Notes under the pieces: model-generated | Database searches by the model: none | Seen by the model: only the letters and a program-made list of their open reading frames with translations | What the model was told of the DNA's origin: nothing | Shown: positions 26,001 to 36,997 of the stretch, piece by piece | Numbering within the stretch: the stretch's first letter is position 1 | Layout of the letters: each line of letters starts with the position of its first letter | DNA from: Mya arenaria | Taxonomy: Eukaryota; Mollusca; Bivalvia; Myida; Myidae | Assembly (NCBI RefSeq): GCF_026914265.1 | Contig: NC_069131.1 | Location: forward strand, 11,114,001-11,178,000 | DNA length: 64,000 nucleotides | Direction of reading: 5' to 3' | Program-made: the position numbers and the translations under genes

Positions 26001-27247
26001 AAATAATATTCATAACATTGAATTGCTTTCAAACCTCTATTTCCTTCATCGATTTGACCTCTAGATATAGCTTATCAATAGTACTATAGTAAACAATAGT
26101 ATTTGATTGTTATCAACAAAGCAACATACATTTATGTATCCTACTGAAGGATATGCTGCTTTGGTGTTGATAATCATATCCTTCCTGATGGATCATTAAG
26201 GTAGGTGTAAAAAAAATATTAATTGATGGCCGAAATCACTCCTGGGTTCACTATGATGAGCCTGAGGTTATATCAAATAATATACAGATTTTAATCATTT
26301 TTCATGAAAAATACTTGTGTATACACATAATAATGTATGAACCAGAGAACTTCAAGCTTCAACTCCACAGGGTTAGTACAACATTTGCTTGGATTGAAAT
26401 GTATGTAAATGTAACGTTTCGCTGTAGGCAGAAGTATGTTCATAGTATGTTAATGTACTTGGTTGGTAATATGCAAACTAGTATTGCCTGGTCTCTGTGT
26501 GGATTGAGAATTTACTGTTTATGAAGACAAGTAAACCCCTTCAGGCTCCAGCATGCTTCTCTCTGAAGGAATCTGTTGGCCTTGTTGGTCTCGCAAGCTA
26601 ATGATGGCAGCTGTGGGATGAAAACAACTACTGGACTGGAGTTGCCTTACTACGAGTTTCCCTGGCCAAGACTCGGGACGAGTCTTCTCAGAGGGGAAAG
26701 TAATGTAACGTTCCGCTGTAGGCGGAAGTACGCTCATAGTACGTTGATGTACTTGGTTGCAATATGCAAATGAGCATTGTCCAAGTTACATATACATGCC
26801 ATTAATGATCAAGTGCCTTTGATTTACATGTTTTCTATCACTGATTTCAATGAATTTTAACTTTTAATGCAAGTTAATTGTGTAACATTTCAGCCTATTT
26901 AATTTCATTCTGATAACTAACCACAGAGCACCATTTTCTATTATTATAACCCAAGTTCGTCCCTTAAAACCAGCATGTTGCATGTAACTTCATCATCAAT
27001 AATTAAGTGTTGAGAGAATTAAGTATCAAATTTTCCGGATAAACACATCCGAAATTGTATGCAATCTTAAGAATAAAGGCCCAAAATTCTTCAAGGCAGC
27101 AAGAACTACCTTAAAACAATTGAATTATCAAGTACCGTGCAAATGATGCGAATTTTCACCAATGACATTGTTTATTATTAACGATGACACGAAGAATACA
27201 ATAAATTTAAAAAATGACAACAAATTCCTTTTCATGGGGGCTGCCAT
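14019..27247 (-). CDS. Predicted secreted CULT-domain (cereblon-type thalidomide-binding fold) protein, six exons
   Basis: Coding exons on the minus strand, in order: 27247-27136, 23845-23699, 23266-23211, 21566-21487, 17300-17221, 14170-14019. Splice phases are 1,1,0,2,1; the sum is 627 bp, 208 residues. Seen: a hydrophobic signal-peptide-like stretch at residues 5-30; zinc-type pairs CRKC (42-45) and CPQC (123-126); and TWWPGFNW then HIGW, which place W112, W118 and W132 at the spacing (6 and 14) of the human cereblon W380/W386/W400 cage. A terminal SFLGLVLGNLL matches the FxGL helix that closes CULT domains. Known: CULT domains occur in cereblon, in stand-alone secreted animal proteins and in bacteria; there is no Lon domain here, so this is not cereblon. 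The ligand is unknown. The last exon (residues 159-208, basic and helical) is the least certain; it rests on phase and a stop only. The start could be Met1 (27247) or Met5 (27235). Confidence 0.82.
14185..14440 (+). mobile_element. Possible tRNA-derived SINE fragment beside the last CULT exon
   Basis: GTGGCGCAGTTGGTTA at about 14199 resembles a Pol III A box and GGGTCAGGTTCTCAAC at about 14268 a weak B box; the segment is GC-richer than its flanks. It would supply part of the polypyrimidine region upstream of the final CULT exon. No target duplication was seen, so this is tentative. Confidence 0.35.
14610..15605. mobile_element. Possible non-autonomous hAT-like element bounded by ATTCGAATATTCGA clusters
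   Basis: GGATGCAAACGAATATTCG begins near 14609 and is followed by several ATTCGA/TCGAAT motifs to about 14673. An inverted cluster, CGAATATTCGAATATTCGAT, sits at about 15581-15600. This terminal pattern is typical of hAT-type elements. No transposase frame is visible between the ends. It lies in CULT intron 5. Confidence 0.4.
15912..16418. mobile_element. MITE with GGGGCAGTATTCAT ends, split by a second MITE
   Basis: The left end GGGGCAGTATTCATTAAACA (15912) and right end TTTTATGAATGCCTGCCC (to 16418) form inverted repeats. An uninterrupted relative lies at 37904-38139, with the same order of internal motifs (TTAAGTCA, TTTTCTAAG, GAAATGACTTAA). In this copy about 275 bp of a different element is inserted at the TTAA after ACATC. 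It is inside CULT intron 5. Confidence 0.75.
15934..16209. mobile_element. Truncated foldback MITE inserted at TTAA within another MITE
   Basis: It starts TTAAAGCTGCACTCTCACAG and matches the complete foldback element at 54458-54805 (ACAACTTTTTTATTTTTTGT, GAGCAAATTTTT, CTTATAT). The distal arm stops after CTTATATAACTGGTTTCC, so about 70-100 bp of the second inverted arm is missing. After the break the host MITE resumes with AAGTCATG. Confidence 0.75.
16411..16814. repeat. Perfect 40-bp tandem array, ten identical units plus four bases
   Basis: The unit begins GCCTGCCCAGCTTGTGCATC and continues TTATGGGTCATAGAATGAAT. GCCTGCCC occurs at 16411, 16451, 16491 and every 40 bp to 16771, with no mismatch in any of the ten units. 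The first bases of the unit (TGAATGCCTGCCC) are the terminus of the MITE that ends at 16418, so the array grew from the MITE/host junction. It lies in CULT intron 5. Confidence 0.98.
16815..17220. other. Rest of CULT intron 5, with a tRNA-like fragment
   Basis: TAGCGACTAGGTAGAG near 17057 and GGGTTTGATCCCATCC near 17100 resemble tRNA D-arm and T-arm sequence. I cannot fold a full acceptor stem, so a decayed SINE head is more likely than a tRNA gene. Confidence 0.35.
17301..19974. other. CULT intron 4, right part
   Basis: No exon or delimited repeat is seen. Plus-strand frames around 18206-18499 (G-rich) and 18603-18851 have no recognisable domain. TGGTTTCCA on the minus strand near 17822 looks like a WFP motif but is followed at once by a stop. 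Confidence 0.4.
19975..20434. repeat. 57-bp tandem array, eight units in a 114-bp dimer pattern
   Basis: The unit is GTCTCCGGGAGTTTTGAAAT plus ACATATTCATGAAATGTTTGTACTAGAACTATCAGTC. Units are identical except for one T/C position (CTATCA or CTACCA), which alternates T,C,T,C,T,C,T,T. Period 57 and absence of stops create a 160-codon frame with a 19-residue period, but it has no ATG before the array and sits within CULT intron 4, so I treat it as non-coding. Confidence 0.97.
20449..21332. other. CULT intron 4, left part
   Basis: AT-rich sequence with a short TA microsatellite near 21283-21309. No exon is recognised apart from the decayed exon copy that follows. Confidence 0.45.
21333..21380 (-). 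pseudogene. Decayed duplicate of the CULT exon encoding the W-cage
   Basis: On the minus strand this segment carries TGGTGGCC, then CCACAGTGCAGGCAACATAT, TGGATG and a GTATGA donor, matching the functional exon at 21487-21566 about 150 bp away. Between TGGTGGCC and CCACAGTGC it has 11 bp where the intact exon has 28. The 17-bp loss shifts the frame and removes the second cage tryptophan and the first Cys of the CPQC pair. The splice donor and the CRQHIGW part remain, so it is best read as a dead tandem exon duplicate. Confidence 0.75.
22036..23104. repeat. 43-bp minisatellite, about 25 copies, in CULT intron 3
   Basis: Unit GACAACACCTGCATGATATT plus GCTGCAGACAACAACCAGGCTAT, step 43 bp (22532 to 22575). 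Units differ by point changes (ACACCCAGG, ACGATAAGG) and some are shortened (for example near 22215 and 22940). It fills most of the intron between the second and third CULT-domain exons. Confidence 0.96.
23541..23589. repeat. Short interstitial telomeric repeat with a 14-bp flanking duplication
   Basis: About four CCCTAA repeats (23553-23577) are bracketed by two exact copies of AATACTCCTGTAAC, at 23541-23554 and 23576-23589. The repeat is the TTAGGG-type animal telomere sequence. It lies in CULT intron 2, 110 bp from exon 2. Confidence 0.93.
23846..27135. other. CULT intron 1
   Basis: No coding exon is accepted here; the phases of exon 1 (ends 27136) and exon 2 (starts 23845) join directly. 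It contains a short direct duplication GTCTGGTATAAT/ATATCCAG near 24420-24455 and the interspersed duplicate described at 26407-26779. Confidence 0.5.
26407..26779. repeat. Pair of diverged ~80-bp direct repeats
   Basis: AATGTAACGTTTCGCTGTAG at 26407 and AATGTAACGTTCCGCTGTAG at 26702 begin matching ~80-bp segments that run through GAAGTA, TCATAGTA, TGTACTTGGTTG and ATATGCAAA. Many differences are transitions (A/G, T/C). The 215-bp spacer is GC-richer. This may be a solo-terminal-repeat type remnant, but no further evidence is visible. Confidence 0.6.
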
Positions 27248-28053
27248 TTTGTGCATTGCATTATGGGATATGCTTACATATTTTTGTAAGTCACGTGAAG
27301 CACCTAGATTCCAACCAATAAAAATAGTGAAAGGAAAATAGCAACCGCCATTCCAGTAGCTGGAATTACACACCGTCAGAATTAAATTTTCCAAAATTGC
27401 ATGCAAAGAAATTAAAAGGTTCTAGCTATGTCAACAATTCTATTTCAGAATATTTGTCTCAACGTTATTGCGACATTATCGGTAATACCTGTTGTGAAAT
27501 GATAAGCAAAAAGCGACTAATATGGTACCATCTAAAAATAACCTGGTAGTCAATTTATTTGACCCATATAAACAGAGCAGCCTGATTTTGATTGACAGAT
27601 CTGTCAAAAGAATAGTTATTAGGTCAAACTGTGAAAAAACGTGAAAATTCGCCAAAACTCAACTCATCGACACTTTTTAACGAATTGAATCACCTCTTTA
27701 ACTGCTTTTGTAAAGTAATCGGGCTCTGATTGCTCGTATTTTTGATGTTTTGCGGCAAAAACAGCTGATCTCAGCCGCCTTGACATTAGGCTAAGAATAG
27801 TTGACCAATGAAATGCACAAAATATTTTGCACTGATCCAATGAAAACGCTCACAGCTGATCACATGGTTTTGTTGATATCGTCAAGAAATCCCACCCACA
27901 GAAGGCATCAAAACAAACCGGCGAAGTTACCGGCATATGTTTACGGACGCAAATCTTGAATTAAATGAGGAGAAGTGCATAAACTGTTCTTGGAGACATT
28001 GAGTATGAATAGAGAACTTGTGTTTTGTAAACTTTTGTAAGAATTGGTGCACA
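27248..28053. promoter_or_regulatory. Shared divergent promoter region of the CULT gene and the ZNF395-like gene
   Basis: The two start codons face away from each other (27247 minus, 28054 plus) with 806 bp between. The region has a CACGTG E-box at 27292-27297, a CATTATGGGATATGC segment at about 27259 close to the CULT start, and GC-richer sequence at 27900-27960 before the ZNF start. No TATA box stands out. Promoter function is inferred from position. Confidence 0.55.
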
Positions 28054-31000
28054 ATGTTTGGCAGTAGAAGACTTGCAAAAAGGTCAATCGTGGGAACCCG
28101 GGTCGCCGCAAAATGGCAAGATGGCCGGTATTACGCCGGGGTAATTAAGGGGGTATACGCAGAAGAGACACCTTTTACTGATGCAGTCTATACAATTTTG
28201 TTTGAGGATGGTTATGAGAAGAGTACCCCCTCAAAAAGTATAGTTGGACCAGGGTTTCAACCATGTTCTACATGTGTGCTGAAAAAAGGTCAGAAGGCCT
28301 TCTTGACATTGAATGGCAGGGAGATTAGTGGGACAGTTATAAATCATGCAACTGACATGGACGAGGTCTTGCTGAACGTCCAGCTCGTAAATGGTGATGA
28401 AATTGACATTATTAAGCGTATCGATGAAGTTCGCCTTCTCAAGAGTCGGAAGTCTGCGCGCCTGCAAGACCAGGACACAGATTATTCCAAAATGGCAGAC
28501 CTTCAGCTGACAGAGGCAAGAAAAAGAACTGTTTCTTCTGGGATCGACATGCCGAGCAAATCAGTGTAAGTAATCATCTTTCGATACTTAGCTTTAAACT
28601 ATCAAGGCACGACAAGTAACCAAGTATACATACATCAATCTAATTCCCCTTTCAATGATGTTAAAGTTATGAGGAAAGGAAATTAAAACATGTGTGAATT
28701 GGTCCCTGAGTAGAAGTTCTATCTGTGTAGGAAATGAGGCAGCGGGCATACATTTGGGACTGCATGTAGCAGTTACAGCAGGACCAATCTGAAACATTTA
28801 AAAAAAGGATATTTGCTTTAGAGGTGGCAGGTCATGGATTCAATAATTGAACGGTCAAACCACCATGGTCATACCAAACAATTTAAACTTTATACTGGTT
28901 TCCCTTCTTAATGTGTTGGCTTGGCCTCCCTGATAGCCTCTTAAATTGGACACCAGTGCAGACATACTGGTTTCTACTCAGGAAACATACTTGCATGCAT
29001 TAATGGTCTTTCTTAAACACTTAAAAGGAAACAATTTTCAAGACAATTTGTTTGTCATCTGTCAGTACATGAGGAATCTGGAAAGGTTTGAATGAATATT
29101 TGAATTGATTTGATGTGAATGGTGTTTTAATATGACAAAACTTGTTTCATTGCAAGCCATGGCATATGTACTTGTGATGTATTTTTTGGTAACTTAAAGT
29201 TTGAGTGCCCATTGTACTATAGACTATCACTCTATATGTGACTGATCACAGGGTATATTCTCTCTCACTCTATATATATATAAAATACTTATATACATAT
29301 AGGCTAGAATAAATAAAAATAATATTGTTTCTGTCGGCACTATTGGAGTTGTATTACTTAATAATTATATTTATTATAATTTTTTAAAATCATAGGGGAA
29401 CAATAGCAAAGAAACATGTTTTTTTCCTCATTTTTATCGTAATACCCATTGTTAAATGTTTTTAAACAATTATATGTTATCAAAAATATATTATTTTTTT
29501 CATCAATATTTTTGTTTTTCAAGCATCATAACATGACAATGTCAATACAATTGTTGAAAATTAATTGTTACAGTAATTAGAATTGATAAATAAGCATTTC
29601 AAACATAACCAGATTCAATCCAAGATAACATTTGATATTATCACATGTATATTAATACATTACTCGACATTTTGTGATGTTACTTATTTCATGTAAAAGT
29701 AACTTTTTTGTGAATACATGTATTTCATTATTATATTATACCCTATTTGTAGTGATATTAGAGTGTATTTTATAATGAATATATCAGGCATAAATGACTT
29801 GTGTTTCAAGTACTCTCTTAACATCATGAAGAATGTTTGAAGACAATAATATCTATTTGACATTGCCTTCATATTTAGTTCGTTCTTGCATCTTGAGCTA
29901 AATTGCAGTAATTGTTGCTTGTTAATGGTCAGATGAAAGGTCATAGCCTGCAATCTAGAATTGTTCATGCAATGACCACCGGACTGTGAAGTAGCTAGAT
30001 AAGGCTATCCTTGAATAGAAATATGTTTACAGTGGCTGACCAACTTTCTGAAATTGCCCCTACTCGTTTGTTTTATGACCTTCAACTAGGGAACAAACTG
30101 AAATGTGATGTTCTCAAGTCTCACCAGTAATTAACTCATCATTTAGTCTTAAAATAAATTCTGACCTACCAACCAAATGAAAAATAACTACTGGTAGTTT
30201 TTGCCATCTAGTACGTATATGCACTATATGAAATAGCTCATGAGCAAGTATGAGTATGGAAGAAGTCTTATAAGACAAGGGAGACTGTGAACCATTTGTT
30301 TTTAAAGATGGCCTTACTAGTAAAGCCCTGCAGATCAACTGATCAAACAGATTTGCAATACACAACATTTCAATACACATCTCTCAACACCAGGTGAGGC
30401 AGGTCAATACACATCCCACCAGGTGTTATGTAGCCTTTGATCATAAGCTGGCTTGTCAGTCTATTAGTCAATACACAACTGTGGGACTGGTCAGTTTTGA
30501 AAGGTTACATCACAGACTGCATGCTTCACTCCCTAGGGGTCAATTTGCACTAATGACTGATTGATAAATGACAATATTGATACCTGAGTTTTAATTAATA
30601 TTTGATATACAATTCCATTAAAAGTGCATTTGCCTAAAAAGATATGAAAATAAGATGTTAATAATTAGGAAAACAGATGTTTGTGCCATTATCAAAAATG
30701 CATTTTTAATAGAAAAAAGTAATTAAATATTTTCCGAGTTAAAAATTTGGTGGAAAATAAAATACAATTAGTTGAACTATTATAATAGTGGTCATCAAAC
30801 ATTTGACCCTTTGATACAATGAAAGTAAAACATATTACGTTTATACCATTCATAAACTCCATAATCTATGAGATAACCGGTCATTGCAATGGTCAGTTCA
30901 TTGGACTGAGAGGTTATTGACCATTATACTGACCATTTTACCTGTGCAGTCATAGAACTCAGGTGAGAAGAGTTTATGTAAACTAACCCCCGGATATTTG

Positions 31001-34000
31001 CAAGTTTTAGCGCTTTAATGTGCATTTGTAAAATCTTTACTCTAAGCATTCCAAGGTTTATCACACTCAACCAAATACAGCTGTAATAATCTGTTTCTTT
31101 TGACTACATGTATATGTTTATGCATACATTGAACATAAATTGATTTATTTTTTATATCATTTGCTTACATCAGATATACCGGTACATGTATATTTCATGA
31201 TACTCTTTAGATGATTATTAAACTCATGACATCTGTTTAATCAGAACTGAAAGTCATGACAATTAATTGATAAGTACCTGAAGCGTAAAGTAGGTCAGAA
31301 TACATTGGCCCAGATCTGTTTACCATCTATTACATTAAGCAAAATGTATGTAGCTATTAATAAATACTATGTAATGAAGGCATTAGGTTAGGTATATTTA
31401 TGGAATTACTATTTTAAGTTGATTGATTACAGCAATTATAACACTGAAAAGTTAACAATTTAAATGCATGATGATAACAACATATTTTAACAATGTTAAT
31501 TCTATACTTCAGTCATATGATTTTTATTTTTTTTATTCCAAAGGCACAATATAGGTTACACACATGATAGATGCAAACATTTTTTAATTATAATGCATTA
31601 TTATGTTTAACGCTTTTGACCTAAATGATTAAAAAAACCCAAAGGATATGTTTTGTGTACTTATGAAAAATATAAGCAATTTTTTGGCACTTTTTAGCTC
31701 GACTATTCGAAGAAAAGGTGGGCTATACTACTCGCCCTAGCGTCGGGGTCGGCGTCCAGTTAAAGTTTTAGGGCAAGTTGGGATTTTCACTTTTAAGTCC
31801 AATACCATTCATTCAATTGACTTAATACTTCACACAGTTGTTCAGAGCCATCACATAATGAGGTTAGATAACTCCATATTATTCTTTACACAGATTATGG
31901 CCCCGGATTGACTATGAAACTTAGGTTAAAGTTTTAGGGCAGGTGGGGATATTTATAAATAACTTCTATATACCCTTCATTCAATTAACTTAAAACTTCA
32001 CACAATTGTCCAGGACCATCACCCAATGAGGTTACATAACTCCATATCCTTAATACAAGTTATGGCCCCTGATTGACTTAGGTTAAAGTATTAGGCAAGT
32101 AAACGTTAAGGGCAAGTTGGGATTTTATTCAATACACTTAATAAAATTCAAAAGTATTTACAACCATCTTACAACAAGAAACATAACTCCATTTTAACCC
32201 TAAATACAAATCATGTTACTTGATTTTTTTTAATTTCTTTTGACAGGCACATGTTTACATTCTTAACCAGTTTTTTACCAAGAGAAAACAAGGAGGGCTA
32301 TACTATATGGCCCTTGAATTTTTTTTTATTTTTTTTTTTAAATTTATTTTAATTTCTTTTGAAAGGCATATTTGTATATTTTTTACCACATTTTCATAAT
32401 GGGAAATCAAGTTATTTGAATGACTTGCATCATTTTTGGGGGGCTGGGAGGGCAGCATTAAAGTCACCTTATGTATTGAATAATTTTAGTTAGGTTTGAC
32501 ATAAATAGACCAAACTTGGTAGTATTACATTGTTATTGTATTCACTTCGAAGTCAAAGCGGCGAAGTCGAGCGCAGTCTTATGACAGCTCTTGTTTAGGG
32601 TGAAGTTATGGCGTGACTCGACTATTAATTAATTTTTTTATTATGAAATATTTTTTGAACTGTACACTAATGATATGCTTTTTTTGTTTTGATCATTTAA
32701 GTCAAATGGTAATGATTTGAGGCAACAGAGCAAAAGGCTTGGTTTTACTGTTGTCCATTTAGTTCCTATCTAAAAGGTCATTTAGCTATAGTCATAAATT
32801 TAAAAGCAAATATCAAAGCAATATAACATTGTTTTTTCATTTACATTCTAGTCAGCATGGTTACCGCACCATTCACTTGGCAGACGACACAGATGGAAAC
32901 ACAAATGGTACAGTGGGTTCGGACGAGAGTTCGGAGGATGTTGAGATGATGGATGAGAACATCGCTGCTCTAGTGTTGACCAGTCTCAGCTGTAGTCCCC
33001 AGTCTCCGCAGTTTACCGCCCAGGACTTCAGAGGTATGCAGGGTGCATGGAGTCTTATTTTTTAGGTTTGAGCTGAAATTATCACTTCGCATTAAAAAAA
33101 CAACAGAAATGTTTGTACGTAAGACAATGACCAATTAAATTCTTACATGGTAAAAATAAATTCTGTATATATGATTCAGGTCATATTGGTTTCATTTACC
33201 ACTACATTAAATTATTCTTACACTGATAATGATAAATATATTAAAACATTACTATTCCCTTTTATAAACAATTTTCAAGAGTTTCATCAAAGAAGTCGGT
33301 TGCTTTTCACATTTTAACAATGATCTTTACTGTTTTATAATTCATCTTAACAGATTTCACACGGAATGGGCACCTGTCCTCCAGCGTGGCTAGCAGTGGT
33401 TTCCATAGCAACCAGTCAGAACACAGCGATCCCTCGCCTCCAACGCCAAGCCATCTTAGCGAGTCAGCTCCAGCAACCACGAGTGCCATGTTTGATAAGT
33501 TCCAGCAGGATGAGGGAATCGATGTCACAGACGTCAAACCTGATGGCACAGATAGTGGCTCACCAAAACAGGTAAGGGCTATTCCATATATCAACATATA
33601 ATCCCCGGGGGGAAGGCACCCCCCTACAGAAGCAAATTTACCCTTGTGGGGTCCAAATTAGTGAAAAAAGACACCCACTACTATACTATTTAAATAATTG
33701 CCTCCCCCCCCATGGATTATATGTTTTACTGGAATAGCCCTAAATGTAGCAAAATGACAAAACTATGAGATTATTGTTTTTTTAAACTAAAATGGATGTA
33801 GAACTTTATTGAAACAGGTAGCTGATCAAAAAGGCAGAATGATAAGATTCAAATTGTAAACTTATTTTAAGAAAGTATAAATGTGATAAAATTACTTAGT
33901 AAAATTCATTGAAATGACAGCTTATTGCACCAATAATGCGTCCACTAAGGAAATTGTAAATATTTATAAAAAACACCCAGAAAAAACCCTTCCTGATAGA

Positions 34001-36997
34001 CTACAAAATGTTTTGTTTATTTCTATAAAAATGAACATGTTGCTCTGGAGTATTTCAGGCAAAAACTGTCATTTTGCTGAATTGTTAAAATCGATAATTC
34101 CCTGCTGGTAGAAATATGGCGCAACAAGTGCAATTTCAATATTGCTGATCAATTGCTCATTTTCAGAGAAAACATTACTTTCCCTATTATGAAGCTTCAT
34201 TTGAACACAAAATACCATTTGTATGAAAAATAATCATATGAAATGATTTGTTTCCTGCAAAAGAATGTGCAACTTTGCGTTTGAAATAATCCAATATCAT
34301 CAAAGCTATTAACAGTTTTATAGCAAATTTCATTTATAATACTTTTTACCCATTCTGGTCCATTCTCATTGAATTTATTTTTTCTCAACAAGGGAGAAAA
34401 CCAATACATGACTGAACTAGAGATTTCAGGGGAGGTAATATTGACCCTCAGAAAAACATGGGATTTTTTTTAAATGAATGAATTAATCTCCCTTAGTATT
34501 ATAAACTCATGACATTTTTATTGTATTTTAGATTCAGAGCCAGAAGAAGACTATGTATCAATGTACCTGGCCTGGCTGTAATAAAATCAGCGCCACCTGT
34601 GAGGCAATTGAAAAGCATGTGAGGGACACTCATCTCGGGTAAGACTTTTACATTTACAATACTTATAAATCCACCTCATTTTTTCACAAATTTATTTATT
34701 TAGGAATTTATGTTTTTTTAATTCTAATTGAGAACATGAAATATCCCACTTCAAAAAAGCAAAGGGAGGAAAAAACATTAAGAAATAGATGATCCAGATT
34801 CTGTCATACCAGTATGATCATACAATTAAATGAACAAAGTATGTTTAGTTTATACAAGTTATCAAACAATTCTCCTGTAAGCTACAAATGTACTTGTAAC
34901 AAATCATTCATTTTGCTGCAGGTCAGACACAGAGAACGAGGAGGACTTTTACTACACCGAGATAGAGGTGAATGTGGACAACGTCACCCGCGGGTTCTCT
35001 GACATGTGTACATCAGCATCATCACCCCCGGCAACTGGCAGTGCCCCTGCCACACCCAGCTTTGTGATCCCGGACCATGACTACCAGAAAAAGGTAGGCA
35101 ATGAGATAGATGACAGTGGTTGTGGGAACAAGCAATCAACTTTCGCTGGATCCTTACACAGTGTGTGTGTACCACGTGGTAAATTGTGTCATAAATGCTA
35201 TGTCGGAAGGCAATATTTTGCTTCGAAAGAAGACATTTAACAAAGATAACTTCACTATTTCTTTACCATTTTAAATGAAACATAGCGCAGTCTACGCTGC
35301 TTACGGAGCCCCGCATTCGGTCTTTTACCAGAGTTTGATTGCGAGTTTAGTTTCTTAAAACACTTCGAAAAACCTTTTCACAATACGGCCGTCTGACGGA
35401 GCACTGTCAAAATAATATTTCGGAAACAGGTTTGTCGAAGTGTTTGATAAAACTAATCACCTTATGAAACTTTGGTAATAAAACAATGACAGGGCTCTTT
35501 AAACGGCATAGACTGCCCTTTGTTTTATTTAAAATGTTGCAGTATAAGAATTTTTGATTTAAGTCTTTATTTTAAGTAAAAAGTTGCATTCCGATGTAGC
35601 ATATATGACGTAATATATAACATGGTATACACACACTGATATATGTTCCCCTGCCTGTAAGCTGTATCCCTATCCCACAATTTTGCACCTTCGATTTTTT
35701 TAAATTTTTAATGACTGTTTAAATATATAACGTATTACAAGTGTTGGCATACATAGTTTTACTGATTCCATGAACTGAAATCTAACAACTAAAAATAATA
35801 GTTTTACTGAACTATAGACAATCTTGTTCTTTATAGGTTTTGTGAATTGATAAGAATATGTCAGTTATTCAGTGTGTACTTAATATTTAGAGATTTACAC
35901 AAAGGTGTTTTGTGCACATTACATATAATTCTCAAAATGGTAATTGTTTTGTCTGTTCCAGGAGTTTCGTCAGGTGTTTGCATCCAGTGTCCCGTCAACA
36001 AGCGCCTTCTTAGGCCACACCCATGCCATGCCCATCCCCATCAAGGTGTCCGAAATACAACGCTCACTCTCATGGCAAAACACACACACTTATGCAACAA
36101 GTGTAAGTACATGTATTAACATTGTGAGCAAAATAACCTTTCTGAGAGAATTTTCGTTAATATTTGCTGAATTATGATTTTGATTTTGTACTCAAATTAA
36201 AGTTATAATCTATCGCACAAATCATTTGTTCAGAATGGCACACTTGAAATTTTGACATGAATAAAATGTATGGTGTAACATTTACTTTATTTTGAATATG
36301 TAATTGAGTTATTAGCACATAATTGTTATCCAGGAGGGTGTATTAGACTTAGTAGATTATAACAGAAATCAGAGTAGAATTCTATAATTCCTTATTTACT
36401 GTTGTGCTGATAACCATTTTTGTTATATATGTATACATTATGGTATAAATCACATAGAAGGCATGTTTTGACATAATATAAATTTCATTTAAATGACACA
36501 TTTATTTCTTATCTGTCAAAATGTTTACATCATGCAATGATATTTATTAGACCGGACTTCAGCACAGTTGAATACAGCTGTATGGCTAGGTAGAATATGG
36601 ACAAGCGTATTTTGCCATATGCATTGTTTTCAGATTAAAGATGCATATATAATAAATAAAGATATTTTTAAAACTTCACTTTGAATTCTTTTCAAAAAAT
36701 TTAGAATTGAATAGATTGCTAAAACAATCTAAAAAATGACCATCATATATTTTGAAATTTTAGCCGTCACCTCCAATTCGCATCTCAAACCGCCCGAGCC
36801 CTCAGGAACGTCTTCAGCAGCACCAAGCCCAGTCCCCGAAACTCCACACAGGCTTCCCAACATCCAAATCTCTCTCCATCCACAAGAAACCTCGCTCAGA
36901 GGTGCGTAAGTGCCGTAAGGTGTACGGCATGGACAACCGGGACATGTGGTGTACGCAGTGCAAATGGAAGAAAGCTTGTACAAGGTTTCTAGACTAA
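28054..36997 (+). CDS. ZNF395/ZNF704: ZNF395/ZNF704/SLC2A4RG-family transcription factor, seven exons
   Basis: Exons: 28054-28565, 32852-33033, 33354-33571, 34532-34638, 34922-35093, 35962-36102, 36764-36997; phases 2,1,0,2,0,0 all fit, total 1566 bp, 521 residues (human ZNF395 is of similar length). Seen: N-terminal [14 protein letters not shown], like the family start; a basic/Tudor-like region at about 14-70; [18 protein letters not shown] (about 203-219), the family's acidic block that carries an export-type leucine motif; one C2H2 finger with C315, C320, H333, H338 (C-x4-C-x12-H-x4-H); [11 protein letters not shown] right after it; [14 protein letters not shown]; and a C-terminal C-clamp, [17 protein letters not shown] then KWKKAC. 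Known: vertebrate members bind GC-rich promoter elements, and the C-clamp is a second DNA-contact module shared with TCF factors. The single gene is presumably co-orthologous to the three vertebrate paralogs. An in-frame TTG upstream of 28054 was not used. Confidence 0.95.
28566..31690. other. ZNF395-like intron 1, left part
   Basis: AT-rich with a TA/TC microsatellite near 29260-29300. No exon is recognised. Confidence 0.5.
31696..32597. mobile_element. Interspersed element of bivalve type (AGCTCGACTATTCGAAG ... CGAAGTCGAGC)
   Basis: It begins TTTTAGCTCGACTATTCGAA and ends GGCGAAGTCGAGCGCAGTCT with TGACAGCTCTTGTTT, so the CGACT/AGTCG ends are inverted. Between them are two or three degenerate repeats of TTAAAGTTTTAGGGCAAGTT, ACTTCACACA and CATCAC(A/C)(T/C)AATGAGGTTA. 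From memory such sequences are abundant in bivalve genomes; I can name no family. No protein frame. It sits in intron 1 of the ZNF395-like gene. Confidence 0.6.
35285..35518. mobile_element. MITE with ~27-bp imperfect inverted ends in ZNF395-like intron 5
   Basis: The left end GCGCAGTCTACGCTGCTTAC and the right end, read on the other strand as GGGCAGTCTATGCCGTTTAA, are inverted copies. A second inverted pair lies inside (AAACACTTCGAAAAACC near 35357 and GGTTTGTCGAAGTGTTT near 35430). About 234 bp, non-coding. Confidence 0.65.

Noticed and set aside
26519..26773. Opposing frames between the 80-bp direct repeats
   Set aside because: Frames on both strands with no domain or splice support; GC-richer repeat spacer.
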